Assembly: GCA_030637665.1 (NCBI GenBank)
Contig: DAOWGA010000290.1
Coordinates: 1 to 17,060, forward strand
DNA from: Lysobacterales bacterium
Lineage (GTDB): Bacteria; Pseudomonadota; Gammaproteobacteria; Xanthomonadales; SZUA-36
Length of the DNA: 17,060 nucleotides
Direction: 5' to 3'
A model generated the notes under the pieces. The model ran no database searches, had not been told where the DNA came from, and was given only the letters and a program-made list of their open reading frames with translations. Positions 1 through 7,782 of this stretch are shown here, in pieces. Position 1 is the stretch's first letter. The number at the start of each line of letters is the position of its first letter. The position numbers and the translations under genes are program-made.

Positions 1-1
1 G

Positions 2-121
2 GAGATTAGTTGCTACTTCTGCCATACGGGCGCGGACCGATCGATATCGGCGGGCGTGCCGGAGCTGGACAAGTGCTTGCTCTGTCACAAGGTCATCGCC
101 AACCGGTTCGACCCGATTGCC
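2..121 (+). other. Fragment of a multihaem c-type cytochrome joined in frame to rpsF
   Basis: Read in the same frame as S6, this stretch contains CYFCH (bases 11-25) and CLLCH (bases 74-88). These are two CxxCH haem c attachment sites about 20 residues apart. The surrounding text ([14 protein letters not shown], then [18 protein letters not shown]) resembles the periplasmic multihaem cytochromes found with molybdopterin oxidoreductase or alternative complex III modules. In such proteins the second motif is often followed by a Lys-Leu-type stretch, which may explain a join at KLH. No signal peptide or start is present, so this is a piece of a larger gene. I judge it to be a mis-joined sequence rather than a natural fusion, because S6 cannot fold without its first strand and helix. 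Confidence 0.6.
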
Positions 122-586
122 AAGCTCCACAAAGCCCATTACATCCTGATGAACATCGAGTGCGAAAGTGAAACTCTGGCTGAACTTGAAGGTCTTTTCC
201 GCTTCAATGATGCTGTTTTGCGTCACCTGACGGTCCGTCGCCAGTCCGCGATTGTTGAACAGTCCCTGATGATGAAGGCGAAGGAAGAAAAAGACCGTTC
301 AAGCCGCAGTTACGATGATCGCAGACGGCCTTCTTCGGATACGGCGCCAAAGGCCCCCGGGGCTGACAGCCCGCAACCAGCGGCTGCTGAAGCCGCTAGC
401 GAAGCCGGTGCTGACGCCCCGGTTAAAGAAGCGCCCGCCGCAGACCAGGAAGTGGTTGAGGCCGTTGCCGAAACCGCAGTACCTGCTGCAGATCAGGAAG
501 CGGTTGAAGCGGTTGCCGAAGCAGTGGCGCCAGCAGCAGACGAATCAAGCAAGAAGGCTGCAGACGCTGAAAGCGTTGAAGCCTGA
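2..586 (+). CDS. rpsF: 30S ribosomal protein S6, 5' end missing and replaced by a cytochrome-like stretch
   Basis: S6 binds 16S rRNA in the small-subunit platform as a heterodimer with S18, whose gene follows directly. From about base 122 the frame reads as the second half of S6 ([14 protein letters not shown], then the conserved segment around [14 protein letters not shown]). The first half of S6, roughly 55 residues that should include an MRHYE-like start, is absent. The open frame instead runs in from the window edge with two CxxCH motifs that are foreign to S6. The ATG-like start inside this stretch is a GTG at base 56 and is probably not real. After the S6 core comes an unusually long tail of about 80 residues rich in Ala, Glu, Pro and Asp, holding two near-identical 16-residue repeats (bases 437-484 and 485-532). 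The C-terminal identity as S6 is secure; the 5' end is most likely an assembly chimera. Confidence 0.85.
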   Translation, partial: EISCYFCHTGADRSISAGVPELDKCLLCHKVIANRFDPIAKLHKAHYILMNIECESETLAELEGLFRFNDAVLRHLTVRRQSAIVEQSLMMKAKEEKDRSSRSYDDRRRPSSDTAPKAPGADSPQPAAAEAASEAGADAPVKEAPAADQEVVEAVAETAVPAADQEAVEAVAEAVAPAADESSKKAADAESVEA

Positions 587-606
587 CCAGGAACAGGAGA
601 AACACT

Positions 607-831
607 ATGCCACGCCATTTCAGACGCAGAAAATTCTGCCGCTTCACCGCCGAGGGAATCACTGAAATTGATTATAAGGATGTCAATTTACTGAAGCAGT
701 ATGTCGGTGAATCAGGCAAGATCGTACCCAGCAGGATCACCGGCACCAAGGCGCGCTATCAGCGCCAGCTGTCCCGGGCCATCAAGCACGCGCGCTACCT
801 GTCGCTGCTGCCTTACACCGACAACCATTGA
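607..831 (+). CDS. rpsR: 30S ribosomal protein S18
   Basis: S18 binds the platform of the 30S subunit together with S6. The 74-residue product has the usual length (75 in E. coli) and the family features: a basic N-terminus [13 protein letters not shown], the [11 protein letters not shown] segment, and the C-terminal [28 protein letters not shown]. The ATG is preceded by a good AGGAG ribosome binding site about eight bases upstream. The gene starts 20 bases after the rpsF stop and is followed by rplI, so the three form one operon. No priB lies between rpsF and rpsR, unlike in E. coli. Confidence 0.97.
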   Translation: MPRHFRRRKFCRFTAEGITEIDYKDVNLLKQYVGESGKIVPSRITGTKARYQRQLSRAIKHARYLSLLPYTDNH

Positions 832-857
832 TCTGCTGATCAACCAGGAGAACGAAA

Positions 858-1304
858 ATGGAACTGATTCTGCTTGAAAAAGTACAGAAGCTGGGTGATC
901 TGGGCGACAAAGTAAATGTCAAGCCGGGTTATGGCCGGAACTACCTGGTGCCTCTGGGCAAGGCGGTTTCCGCAACCCCCGAGAATATCGCCGAGTTCGA
1001 AGCCCGCCGGACTGAGCTGGAAAAAGTAGCACTGACGAAACTGACTTCCGCCAGGGATCGCAGTGAAGGTCTGGAGGGGTTCGAGATCACACTGTCTGCC
1101 AATGCCAGTGATGAAGGCAAGCTCTATGGCTCCATCGGCCCGCGGGAAATTGCCGATGCCGTAACCGCCGCCGGGCCGCATCTTGAGAAATCAGAGGTCA
1201 TCATGGGTGAAGGCCCCATCCGCTACGCGGGTGAGCACGAAGTCATCCTGAACCTGCACGCGGATGTGGAAACCCACATCAAGGTGATCATCAACCCGGA
1301 ATAA
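858..1304 (+). CDS. rplI: 50S ribosomal protein L9
   Basis: L9 is a two-domain large-subunit protein that binds 23S rRNA near the base of the L1 stalk and helps keep the reading frame. The 148 residues match the usual length. The N-terminal domain begins [32 protein letters not shown], which is the family signature. A long helical linker follows (around [17 protein letters not shown]), then the C-terminal domain ending in [20 protein letters not shown] lies just upstream of the ATG. It is the last gene of the rpsF-rpsR-rplI group, and a strong hairpin follows it at 1362-1385. Confidence 0.97.
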   Translation: MELILLEKVQKLGDLGDKVNVKPGYGRNYLVPLGKAVSATPENIAEFEARRTELEKVALTKLTSARDRSEGLEGFEITLSANASDEGKLYGSIGPREIADAVTAAGPHLEKSEVIMGEGPIRYAGEHEVILNLHADVETHIKVIINPE

Positions 1305-1361
1305 TCCGGCGGGCTTGGTGATGTTCTTGCGGACATCGGGCGGAGCCTCTATGCTCTCACA

Positions 1362-1385
1362 GCAGCCCGGCATTTGCCGGGTTGC
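1362..1385 (+). terminator. Strong hairpin between rplI and dnaB, possible terminator or attenuator
   Basis: The arms GCAGCCCGGC (1362-1371) and GCCGGGTTGC (1376-1385) pair over ten positions, with one G-U pair, around an ATTT loop. Only a broken T-rich run follows (agatttctctt), so it is a weak intrinsic terminator at best and may let some transcription through to dnaB. The right arm covers the possible TTG start at 1382, which supports the dnaB start at 1418. Confidence 0.5.
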
Positions 1386-1417
1386 AGATTTCTCTTCCAA
1401 TCCTGAAAAACGAAAGC

Positions 1418-2797
1418 ATGGCAGCACCCAAACTCGCCACCGTTGAGAACTTGAAAGTTCCACCTCATTCCATTGAGGGCGAACAGGCGGTACTGGGAGG
1501 TATGTTGCTGTCGGCGCGCGCCTGGGACCAGGTCGCCGACGTGATCACTGAAGATGACTTTTATCGTGAGGATCACCGTCTCATTTTCCGCGCCATCCAG
1601 GAATTGAGTGATAGCAGCAGGCCTTGTGACGCAGTTACCATCACCGAATGGTTCGAATCTCACGGCCTGGTGGATCAGGTTGACGGCGGCTCTTACATCA
1701 GCCAGTTGGCATCCACCACACCCAGCGCGGCCAACGTCAAGGCCTACGCGAACATCGTCCGCGAGAAATCAATACTGCGTCAGTTGATTGATGTGGGTTC
1801 GGAAATTACTTCGGCTGCTTTTACATCAGACGGGCGCGAAAGCAAGGAGTTGCTGGAAGAGGCGGAACGAAGAGTCTTTGCCATTGCCGACCAGGGTATG
1901 CGCAGTGGTTCGGACATAGTGACAGTGCAGGACACTCTCAAAGAGGCAATCGAGAAGATCCAGGAGTTGCATGAGTTTGAAGGCGAAATTACGGGTACGC
2001 CAACGGGCTTCAAAGATTTCGACAAGATGACCGCGGGCCTGCAGCCATCTGATCTGATTATTGTTGCCGGCCGCCCGGCCATGGGCAAAACATCACTGGC
2101 TATGAATATCGCGGAAAACGCAGCCATAAAACATGATATACCGGTGGCCATTTTCAGCATGGAAATGTCATCGCTACAATTGGTGATGCGGCTTTTCTCC
2201 TCACTGGGCCAGATTGATCAGACCCGTCTGCGGACCGGTAATCTCGATGATCTGGACTGGCCCAAGCTGACCTCAGCCATGAACCTCCTGCACAAGAGCC
2301 GCATTTTTATCGATGAAACTCCAACTCTGTCTCCTTCCGAACTTCGAGCGCGGGCCCGCAGGCTGAAGCGCGAGCATGACATCGGCCTGATCGTTGTGGA
2401 TTACCTGCAGTTGATGGCTGTGCCGGGATCTTCTGAAAACCGGGCAACAGAAATAGCTGAAATATCACGCTCACTGAAAGCTGTTGCGAAGGAACTTCAT
2501 GTGCCGGTGGTTGCCCTGTCCCAGTTGAATCGCGCGCTGGAGCAAAGGCCCAACAAGCGCCCGGTCATGGCGGACCTGAGGGAATCCGGCGCGATCGAGC
2601 AGGACGCCGATCTGATCGTCTTTATTTACCGCGATGAGATTTATAACCAGGAGACGCCGGATAAAGGAAAAGCAGAGATTATTATCGGCAAACATCGCAA
2701 CGGTCCAACCGGCACCACGGTTCTGACTTTCCAGGGGCAATGGGTGCGTTTTGTCAACTTCGCCCCCGAGCACGCCTACCCAACGGCATTTGACTAG
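1418..2797 (+). CDS. dnaB: Replicative DNA helicase DnaB
   Basis: DnaB is the hexameric 5'-3' helicase that unwinds DNA at the replication fork and recruits primase. From the ATG at 1418 the product is 459 residues, near the E. coli length of 471. The N-terminal domain starts at PPHSIEGEQAVLGGMLL. The RecA-like C-terminal domain has Walker A GRPAMGKT at residues 218-225, Walker B ending in the aspartate of VVDYLQLM (Asp328), and the helicase motifs LSQLNRALEQRPNKRP and DLRESGAIEQDADLI. No intein is present. I chose 1418 over an in-frame TTG at 1382 because residues before MAAPKL are not family-like and the TTG lies in a hairpin. The ribosome binding site is weak. Confidence 0.96.
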   Translation: MAAPKLATVENLKVPPHSIEGEQAVLGGMLLSARAWDQVADVITEDDFYREDHRLIFRAIQELSDSSRPCDAVTITEWFESHGLVDQVDGGSYISQLASTTPSAANVKAYANIVREKSILRQLIDVGSEITSAAFTSDGRESKELLEEAERRVFAIADQGMRSGSDIVTVQDTLKEAIEKIQELHEFEGEITGTPTGFKDFDKMTAGLQPSDLIIVAGRPAMGKTSLAMNIAENAAIKHDIPVAIFSMEMSSLQLVMRLFSSLGQIDQTRLRTGNLDDLDWPKLTSAMNLLHKSRIFIDETPTLSPSELRARARRLKREHDIGLIVVDYLQLMAVPGSSENRATEIAEISRSLKAVAKELHVPVVALSQLNRALEQRPNKRPVMADLRESGAIEQDADLIVFIYRDEIYNQETPDKGKAEIIIGKHRNGPTGTTVLTFQGQWVRFVNFAPEHAYPTAFD

Positions 2798-2865
2798 CCA
2801 ATCGCAAGGAATTAGCCAGCAGTTTGCCCTTTTCGAGTGCTCCGCAGGCGCTAAAATCCCATCCC

Positions 2866-3939
2866 ATGAGCCGAAACACCGTCGCCAAAATCGATCTCGC
2901 CGCGATCAGGCACAACCTTGTGAGAGTGAGAAAACTGGCGCCCGCAAGCCAGGTTGCCTGCGTGGTAAAAGCCGATGCCTACGGGCATGGCCTGACCCGG
3001 GTGAGCGCCGCGCTGAACGAAGCCGATATCCTGGCGGTGGCCACTATTGATGAAGGCCGCCGTTGTCGCAACAGCGGTTGGCAAGGGCGCTTGCTTTTGC
3101 TGGAAGGGCCCGCCAACGTGCCTGAATTCGAGGAAATGATCTCGGTGGAAGCCGAGATGGTTGTTCACCACGAGACTCAGCTCGAACTTCTACGCCAGCG
3201 CCGCCACGAGATCAGCAAGGCCCTGTGGCTGAAAATAGACAGCGGGATGCATCGCCTCGGTTTTCCTCCTGAAGACGCCGCCTCGGTGCATGCGGAACTG
3301 GAGTCCTTACGCGGCCCGGCGCCCACCGTCCTGATGACACACTTCGCTTGCGCGGACGAACCCCACAATCCGATCACGCAGCAGCAGATTGAGAGATTTG
3401 ATGCTTCGATGGCTGGAATTCCCGGACAGGTCTCCCTGGCCAATTCGGCTGCCATCCTGAATTTCCCAGAAAGCCACAGGGACTTTATCCGGCCTGGCCT
3501 CATGCTGTACGGCGTATCGCCTTCCAGCCAAAAGCCAGCCGCGGAAATCGGGCTGCGGCCCGCCATGACCCTGCAGTGTGACCTGATTGCCATAAACCAG
3601 TGCTCGGCCGGTGACACTGTGGGTTACGGCGCCGCCTACACTTGCCCCGGGGATCTGCGCATCGGTGTCGCAGCGATTGGTTACGGAGACGGCTATCCCC
3701 GCAATGCGCGGAATGGCACGCCGGTGTTGTTGAACGGCAAGCGGGCAGCCCTGGTAGGCCATGTTTCAATGGACATGATCACCATTGACCTGAGTGGCCA
3801 TGACGAAGCACAAGTGGGTGACCAGGTTACTTTGTGGGGGCGGGGTTTGCCGGTAGAGGAGGTGGCGCTGTGGTGTGATGCCATTTCCTATCAATTGATT
3901 TGCGGGGTAACGGCTCGCGTCAAGCCGGTCATTTGCTAG
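2866..3939 (+). CDS. alr: Alanine racemase, biosynthetic type
   Basis: Alr is a PLP-dependent enzyme that interconverts L- and D-alanine to supply peptidoglycan precursors. The product is 357 residues (E. coli Alr 359). The N-terminal TIM barrel opens with AKIDLAAIRHNL. The PLP-binding lysine is Lys35 in VVKADAYGHG, and the opposite catalytic tyrosine is Tyr254 in VGYGAAYT. The C-terminal beta domain contains the GRAALVG-like segment KRAALVGHVSMDMITID, typical of the family. I chose the ATG at 2866; an in-frame TTG at 2824 would add 14 residues unlike the family. It lies 68 bases after dnaB, a common pairing in this group, and converges with pspF, leaving only six bases between stop codons. 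Confidence 0.95.
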   Translation: MSRNTVAKIDLAAIRHNLVRVRKLAPASQVACVVKADAYGHGLTRVSAALNEADILAVATIDEGRRCRNSGWQGRLLLLEGPANVPEFEEMISVEAEMVVHHETQLELLRQRRHEISKALWLKIDSGMHRLGFPPEDAASVHAELESLRGPAPTVLMTHFACADEPHNPITQQQIERFDASMAGIPGQVSLANSAAILNFPESHRDFIRPGLMLYGVSPSSQKPAAEIGLRPAMTLQCDLIAINQCSAGDTVGYGAAYTCPGDLRIGVAAIGYGDGYPRNARNGTPVLLNGKRAALVGHVSMDMITIDLSGHDEAQVGDQVTLWGRGLPVEEVALWCDAISYQLICGVTARVKPVIC

Positions 3940-3945
3940 CCCGCG

Positions 3946-4953
3946 TCATTCCTCCGGGTCGGTCAATTCATATTTTCTCAGGTAACCACGCAGTTGGTGG
4001 TAGGTCATCCCCAGGAATTCCGCGGTCTTTTTCTGGTTGAAGCGGCATTGTTCCAGTGCCGATTTGAGTAAATCGACCTCATGCTGCTGGATGTGGTCCT
4101 TGAAATCGTAGGCCTCGGTCGGCCGGGCCTGAGCCTTTTGTGGAAGCTCAGCCTGCTTCGAAAGACCCGGCCGCCAGGGCGAATCGAACGGGTCGAAAAT
4201 GAGCCCTGATATCGGTTCATCATCGCCCAGTGACGAATAGACGGCCCTTTCGACTACGTTTTTCAGTTCGCGCACGTTACCCGGCCAGTGATAATCCACC
4301 AAACCCTCATGGGCGGAATCACTGAAGCCCTGAAACAGCTCAAGGCCCAGTTCACCGGACATTTTTACCGCAAAGTACTCAGCCAGGGGCATGATATCCT
4401 CGCGGCGTTCGCGCAGTGGGGGCAGGGTGATCACATCGAATGCCAGGCGGTCGAGGAGGTCCGCCCGGAATTTTCCCTGTTCAGCCAGGGTGGGCAAGTC
4501 TTCATTGGTGGCGCCGATGATGCGTACATCTGTCATGATGGTATCGTTTCCACCCACTCTTTCGAGTTCACCATACTCGATCACGCGCAATACTTTTTCC
4601 TGCACACGCTCCGATGTATTTGACAGCTCGTCCAGGAACATGCTGCCCTCGTTGGCCAGTTCAAAGCGGCCCAGGCGCCGGCGGGTTGCACCGGTGAATG
4701 AACCTGCTTCGTGACCAAATAACTCGGTTTCAAGCAGTGACTCAGCCAAGGCTGCACAGTTGAGCTTGACAAAAGGGCGGTCCCAGCGCGGAGACAGGAA
4801 GTGGATGCGGGCCGCAATCAGTTCCTTGCCAGTGCCACGCTCGCCGATCACCAGCACTGGCCGGTTCAGTTGTGCCACCCGCGATACATGCTCCAGGACC
4901 TCGAGAAATATCGGGGATTCGCCGATCAGTGGTTGTTCCTGCTGCCGCTCCAT
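3946..4953 (-). CDS. pspF: PspF-type sigma-54-dependent activator (phage shock regulator)
   Basis: PspF is a AAA+ ATPase that remodels sigma-54 RNA polymerase; in E. coli it activates the psp envelope-stress genes and is held inactive by PspA. The 335-residue product resembles E. coli PspF along its length and likewise has no N-terminal sensory domain. Walker A is GERGTGKE (residues 37-44) and Walker B ends in Asp108-Glu109 (MFLDEL). The sigma-54 contact loop reads GSFTGA (84-89) instead of the usual GAFTGA. LLDRLAFDV and HWPGNVRELKNVVERAVY follow, and a Fis-type helix-turn-helix closes the protein (FNQKKTAEFLGMTYHQLRGYL). AGG lies just upstream of the ATG. No pspA, pspB or pspC is in this window, although pspA usually sits divergently next door; radA takes that place here. 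Confidence 0.88.
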   Translation of the reverse strand: MERQQEQPLIGESPIFLEVLEHVSRVAQLNRPVLVIGERGTGKELIAARIHFLSPRWDRPFVKLNCAALAESLLETELFGHEAGSFTGATRRRLGRFELANEGSMFLDELSNTSERVQEKVLRVIEYGELERVGGNDTIMTDVRIIGATNEDLPTLAEQGKFRADLLDRLAFDVITLPPLRERREDIMPLAEYFAVKMSGELGLELFQGFSDSAHEGLVDYHWPGNVRELKNVVERAVYSSLGDDEPISGLIFDPFDSPWRPGLSKQAELPQKAQARPTEAYDFKDHIQQHEVDLLKSALEQCRFNQKKTAEFLGMTYHQLRGYLRKYELTDPEE

Positions 4954-4969
4954 GAGACCTGCTTTATCG

Positions 4970-5004
4970 ATTGACCAGGGCTATTGTAGGAAAAACCGGT
5001 CAAT
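4970..5004. repeat. Inverted repeat in the pspF-radA divergent intergenic region
   Basis: Perfect seven-base arms ATTGACC (4970-4976) and GGTCAAT (4998-5004) are separated by 21 bases. The arms are 28 bases apart start to start, about 2.7 helical turns. The repeat sits between two divergent genes, close to the pspF start, so it could be an operator for a dimeric regulator or an autoregulatory site. The spacing is not that of a sigma-54 promoter, and short arms like these can arise by chance. Confidence 0.3.
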
Positions 5005-5070
5005 TGCGATATGGGCTGGAGGTCACGGGCCTGATCTGATACAAGAAGGGCTGAGTCGGGAATTCAATCA

Positions 5071-6432
5071 ATGGCCAAAAACAAGAACATTTATCAATGC
5101 GAAAATTGCGCTGCCCGGCTGGGTAAGTGGGTCGGGCAGTGCCCCGAATGCAAAGAGTGGAATTCTATTGTAGAGACCCGGGAAGAGCCTCGCACCGGTG
5201 GGCGCTTCGCCGGTTATTCCGGGCAACTCGCCAATGACATTAAAAATCTGGCTTCCGTAGGGCAGTCTGACGTGGACCGCATGAAAGTGGGAATAGGGGA
5301 GCTGGATCGTGTGCTGGGTGGGGGAATTGTTCCAGGGTCGGTGATTCTGCTCGGTGGTGATCCGGGTATCGGTAAGTCAACTCTGTTGTTGCAGTTGATC
5401 GCCTCGCTTGCCGGCCGGTTCCCCAGCCTCTACATCACCGGTGAGGAGTCGCTGCAACAACTGGGCATGCGTGGCCGGCGACTCGGGCTGCCCATGGAGG
5501 GTATTCGTTGCCTGACCGAAACTTCAGTTGAGCAGATTATCAGCCACGCGGCAGACGAAAAGCCGCGCCTGATGATCGTCGATTCAATACAGACTGTTTA
5601 CTCCGAAGCGCTGGCATCGGCCCCGGGTTCCGTTGCCCAGATACGCGAGTCGGCCGCCGCCCTGGTGCGCTGGGCCAAGGAAAATCAGTGTTGTGTGTTC
5701 CTGGTTGGCCATGTCACCAAGGAAGGCGCCCTGGCCGGGCCCAGGGTGCTGGAACACATGGTGGACGCGGTGTTGTATTTTGAAAGCGATGGCGGAAACC
5801 GTTATCGCGTGATCCGGGCCGTCAAGAACCGCTTCGGAGCGGTCAACGAGCTCGGCATGTTCGCCATGACCGGCAAAGGGCTCAGGGAAGTGAAGAATCC
5901 TTCGGCCATTTTTCTGTCAGGGCATTCAGAGCCGGTGTCTGGCAGCGTCATTACCGTTGTGCGCGAAGGAACGCGCCCCATCCTGCTCGAAGTACAGGCC
6001 CTGGTCGATCAGAGCCACCTGAACAATCCACGTCGCGTCGTCCTTGGCCTGGAGCACAACCGCCTGGCCATGATGCTCGCGGTTCTGCACCGCCAGGGTG
6101 GGGTGGGGCTGGCCGATCATGATGTATTCATCAATGTGGTGGGTGGGATGCGCATCGCGGAAACCGGGGCAGACCTGCCCATGTTGCTGGCCCTGTTTTC
6201 AAGCTTTCGCGACAAACCTATGCCACAGAAAATGATCTGCTTTGGAGAAGTGGGCCTGTCAGGCGAGATTCGCCCAGTCGCCGATGGTGAACAGCGCCTG
6301 CGCGAAGCGGCCAGCCACGGATTTACCCGCGCCCTGATACCCGCTGCCAATGCACCGCGCAAACCGATCAGCAATCTTGAGGTAGTTCCATTGCGTACGG
6401 TTGCAGAGGTGCTGGAACGCGTTTCAGCTTGA
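5071..6432 (+). CDS. radA: DNA repair protein RadA (Sms)
   Basis: RadA is a RecA-related DnaB-like helicase that drives branch migration and processes recombination intermediates. The 453-residue product has all family parts. A C4 zinc finger lies at the start (Cys10, Cys13, Cys24 and Cys27; CENC and CPEC). Walker A is GDPGIGKS at residues 96-103, and the family-specific KNRFG motif is at residues 252-256. The C-terminal Lon-protease-like domain contains DHDVFINVVGG and GLSGEIRPVADGEQRL. The start is the ATG followed directly by the zinc finger; upstream only a weak cggga-like site is seen. It stands alone, divergent from pspF and convergent with yfjD. Confidence 0.96.
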   Translation: MAKNKNIYQCENCAARLGKWVGQCPECKEWNSIVETREEPRTGGRFAGYSGQLANDIKNLASVGQSDVDRMKVGIGELDRVLGGGIVPGSVILLGGDPGIGKSTLLLQLIASLAGRFPSLYITGEESLQQLGMRGRRLGLPMEGIRCLTETSVEQIISHAADEKPRLMIVDSIQTVYSEALASAPGSVAQIRESAAALVRWAKENQCCVFLVGHVTKEGALAGPRVLEHMVDAVLYFESDGGNRYRVIRAVKNRFGAVNELGMFAMTGKGLREVKNPSAIFLSGHSEPVSGSVITVVREGTRPILLEVQALVDQSHLNNPRRVVLGLEHNRLAMMLAVLHRQGGVGLADHDVFINVVGGMRIAETGADLPMLLALFSSFRDKPMPQKMICFGEVGLSGEIRPVADGEQRLREAASHGFTRALIPAANAPRKPISNLEVVPLRTVAEVLERVSA

Positions 6433-6516
6433 GACATCCGTAAAGCGTATCGGTCGACTCATGCTACGTTTGAATGCGACTTCCCCTATGAAGGCGTGGC
6501 GCTGAATCAGGTGATG

Positions 6517-7779
6517 TCAGTCTGTCACCCGGTTTGGCTTGACCAGGACCTTGCAGATGACATTGTCCTTGATTTCAATAATGGTCATGATGTGCCGGCC
6601 AATACGCAGGCTGGTTTTGCCGGAAGGAATGTTTTCCAGCTCTTCCAGGAGCAGGCCGTTGAGTGTGCTCGCCTCTTCCTCTGGCAGGTTCCAGCCCATT
6701 TTCCGGTTGAGCGCGCGGATCGTGACGGCCCCATCGACCAGGTAATTTCCGTCGTCGAGCTTGCGGGTGTGCCGTGATCTGGCCCTGCCCCCGGAGGTGT
6801 ATTCCCCGACGATTTCCTCGAGGATATCATCCAGAGTGACCATACCCTGGATGTCGCCATACTCATCGACCACCAGGCCCATGCGGCGTTCCCTGGTCTG
6901 AAATTCCAGCAGTTGCTGGGTGAGCGCCGTTCCTTCGGGGATGAAGTAGGGGCTTCGCACCGACCGTTTTAGGTCCTCGAAAGTGAGGGCACCGTGCGCC
7001 AGTTTGGCAATCACGGTTCGGATGTGCAGCAGGCCTTCCACCTGATCAATACTTTCCCGGAACACGGGCAGTCGCGTATAGACTGTTTGGGTGAGTTGAG
7101 TCAGGATGTCTTCCCAGTCATCGTCGAGGTCGATGCCGACAATGTCCTGGCGCGGAATCATCACGTCATCCACGCTGGCCTGTTCCAGGTCCAGGATGTT
7201 GACCAGCATGCGCTGATGATCGTCCGGAATCTGCCCGCCTTCCTGTACCAGTGTGCGCAGTTCTTCCCGGTTCAAGCGCTCCATCAAATCCGCATTTGTA
7301 CGCACGCCAAACGGTTTCAGAATCAGGTTGGCAAATGCATTGACCAGCCAGACCAGGGGATAAAGCACCTTGAGCAGGGCCGACAGCACATAGGAAGCAG
7401 GAAATGCGATCCGTTCCGGGTGCACCGCCGCCACCGTTTTTGGCGCAACCTCGGCAAAGATCAGGACCACGACGGTCATCACCAGCGAGGCGATCCACAC
7501 GCCGCTGGCCCCGAACAGGCGGATGCCAATCACTGTAGCAATCGAGGCGGCCAGGATGTTGACCAGATTGTTGCCCAGCAGGATGAGGCCGATCAGGCGG
7601 TCAGGCTTGCGCAGCAAATTCTGTGCTATGCGTGCGCCTTTGTGCCCCTTGTTGGCCAAGTGACGAAGCCGGTACTTGTTCATCGCCATCAGCCCGGTTT
7701 CGGAGCTGGAAAAAAAACCTGAAATTATGATCAGGATGACCAGGGTGGTGTACAGGCTGCCTAGGGGTATTTCTTCCAT
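6517..7779 (-). CDS. yfjD: CNNM/CorC-family membrane protein YfjD (DUF21 and CBS domains)
   Basis: Members of this family are inner-membrane proteins linked to magnesium or cobalt transport. The 420 residues follow the E. coli YfjD layout. A DUF21 transmembrane domain comes first (roughly residues 1-140), with FSSSETGLMAMNKYRLRHLANKG, RKPDRLIGLILLGNNLVNILAAS and FAEVAPKTVAAVHPE. A CBS pair follows (about 200-330), with DVMIPRQDIVGID and LVVDEYGDIQGMVTLDDILEEIVGEY. A CorC/HlyC C-terminal domain ends the protein. Its ATG lies three bases after the ypjD stop, so the two are probably translated together. The same gene pair sits divergent from ffh in E. coli. Direct transport activity is an inference from the family. 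Confidence 0.92.
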   Translation of the reverse strand: MEEIPLGSLYTTLVILIIISGFFSSSETGLMAMNKYRLRHLANKGHKGARIAQNLLRKPDRLIGLILLGNNLVNILAASIATVIGIRLFGASGVWIASLVMTVVVLIFAEVAPKTVAAVHPERIAFPASYVLSALLKVLYPLVWLVNAFANLILKPFGVRTNADLMERLNREELRTLVQEGGQIPDDHQRMLVNILDLEQASVDDVMIPRQDIVGIDLDDDWEDILTQLTQTVYTRLPVFRESIDQVEGLLHIRTVIAKLAHGALTFEDLKRSVRSPYFIPEGTALTQQLLEFQTRERRMGLVVDEYGDIQGMVTLDDILEEIVGEYTSGGRARSRHTRKLDDGNYLVDGAVTIRALNRKMGWNLPEEEASTLNGLLLEELENIPSGKTSLRIGRHIMTIIEIKDNVICKVLVKPNRVTD

Positions 7780-7782
7780 GAA

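Noticed and set aside
1382..1417. An upstream TTG start extending DnaB by 12 residues
   Set aside because: The added residues are not family-like and the TTG lies within the hairpin arm at 1376-1385; the ATG at 1418 fits better.
6433..6516. A possible terminator between convergent radA and yfjD
   Set aside because: I found no convincing stem with a T-run in these 84 bases.
6994..7722. A 242-codon open frame on the plus strand inside yfjD
   Set aside because: It lies wholly antisense to yfjD, which has convincing DUF21 and CBS motifs. The antisense product is rich in His and Gln with no family pattern.
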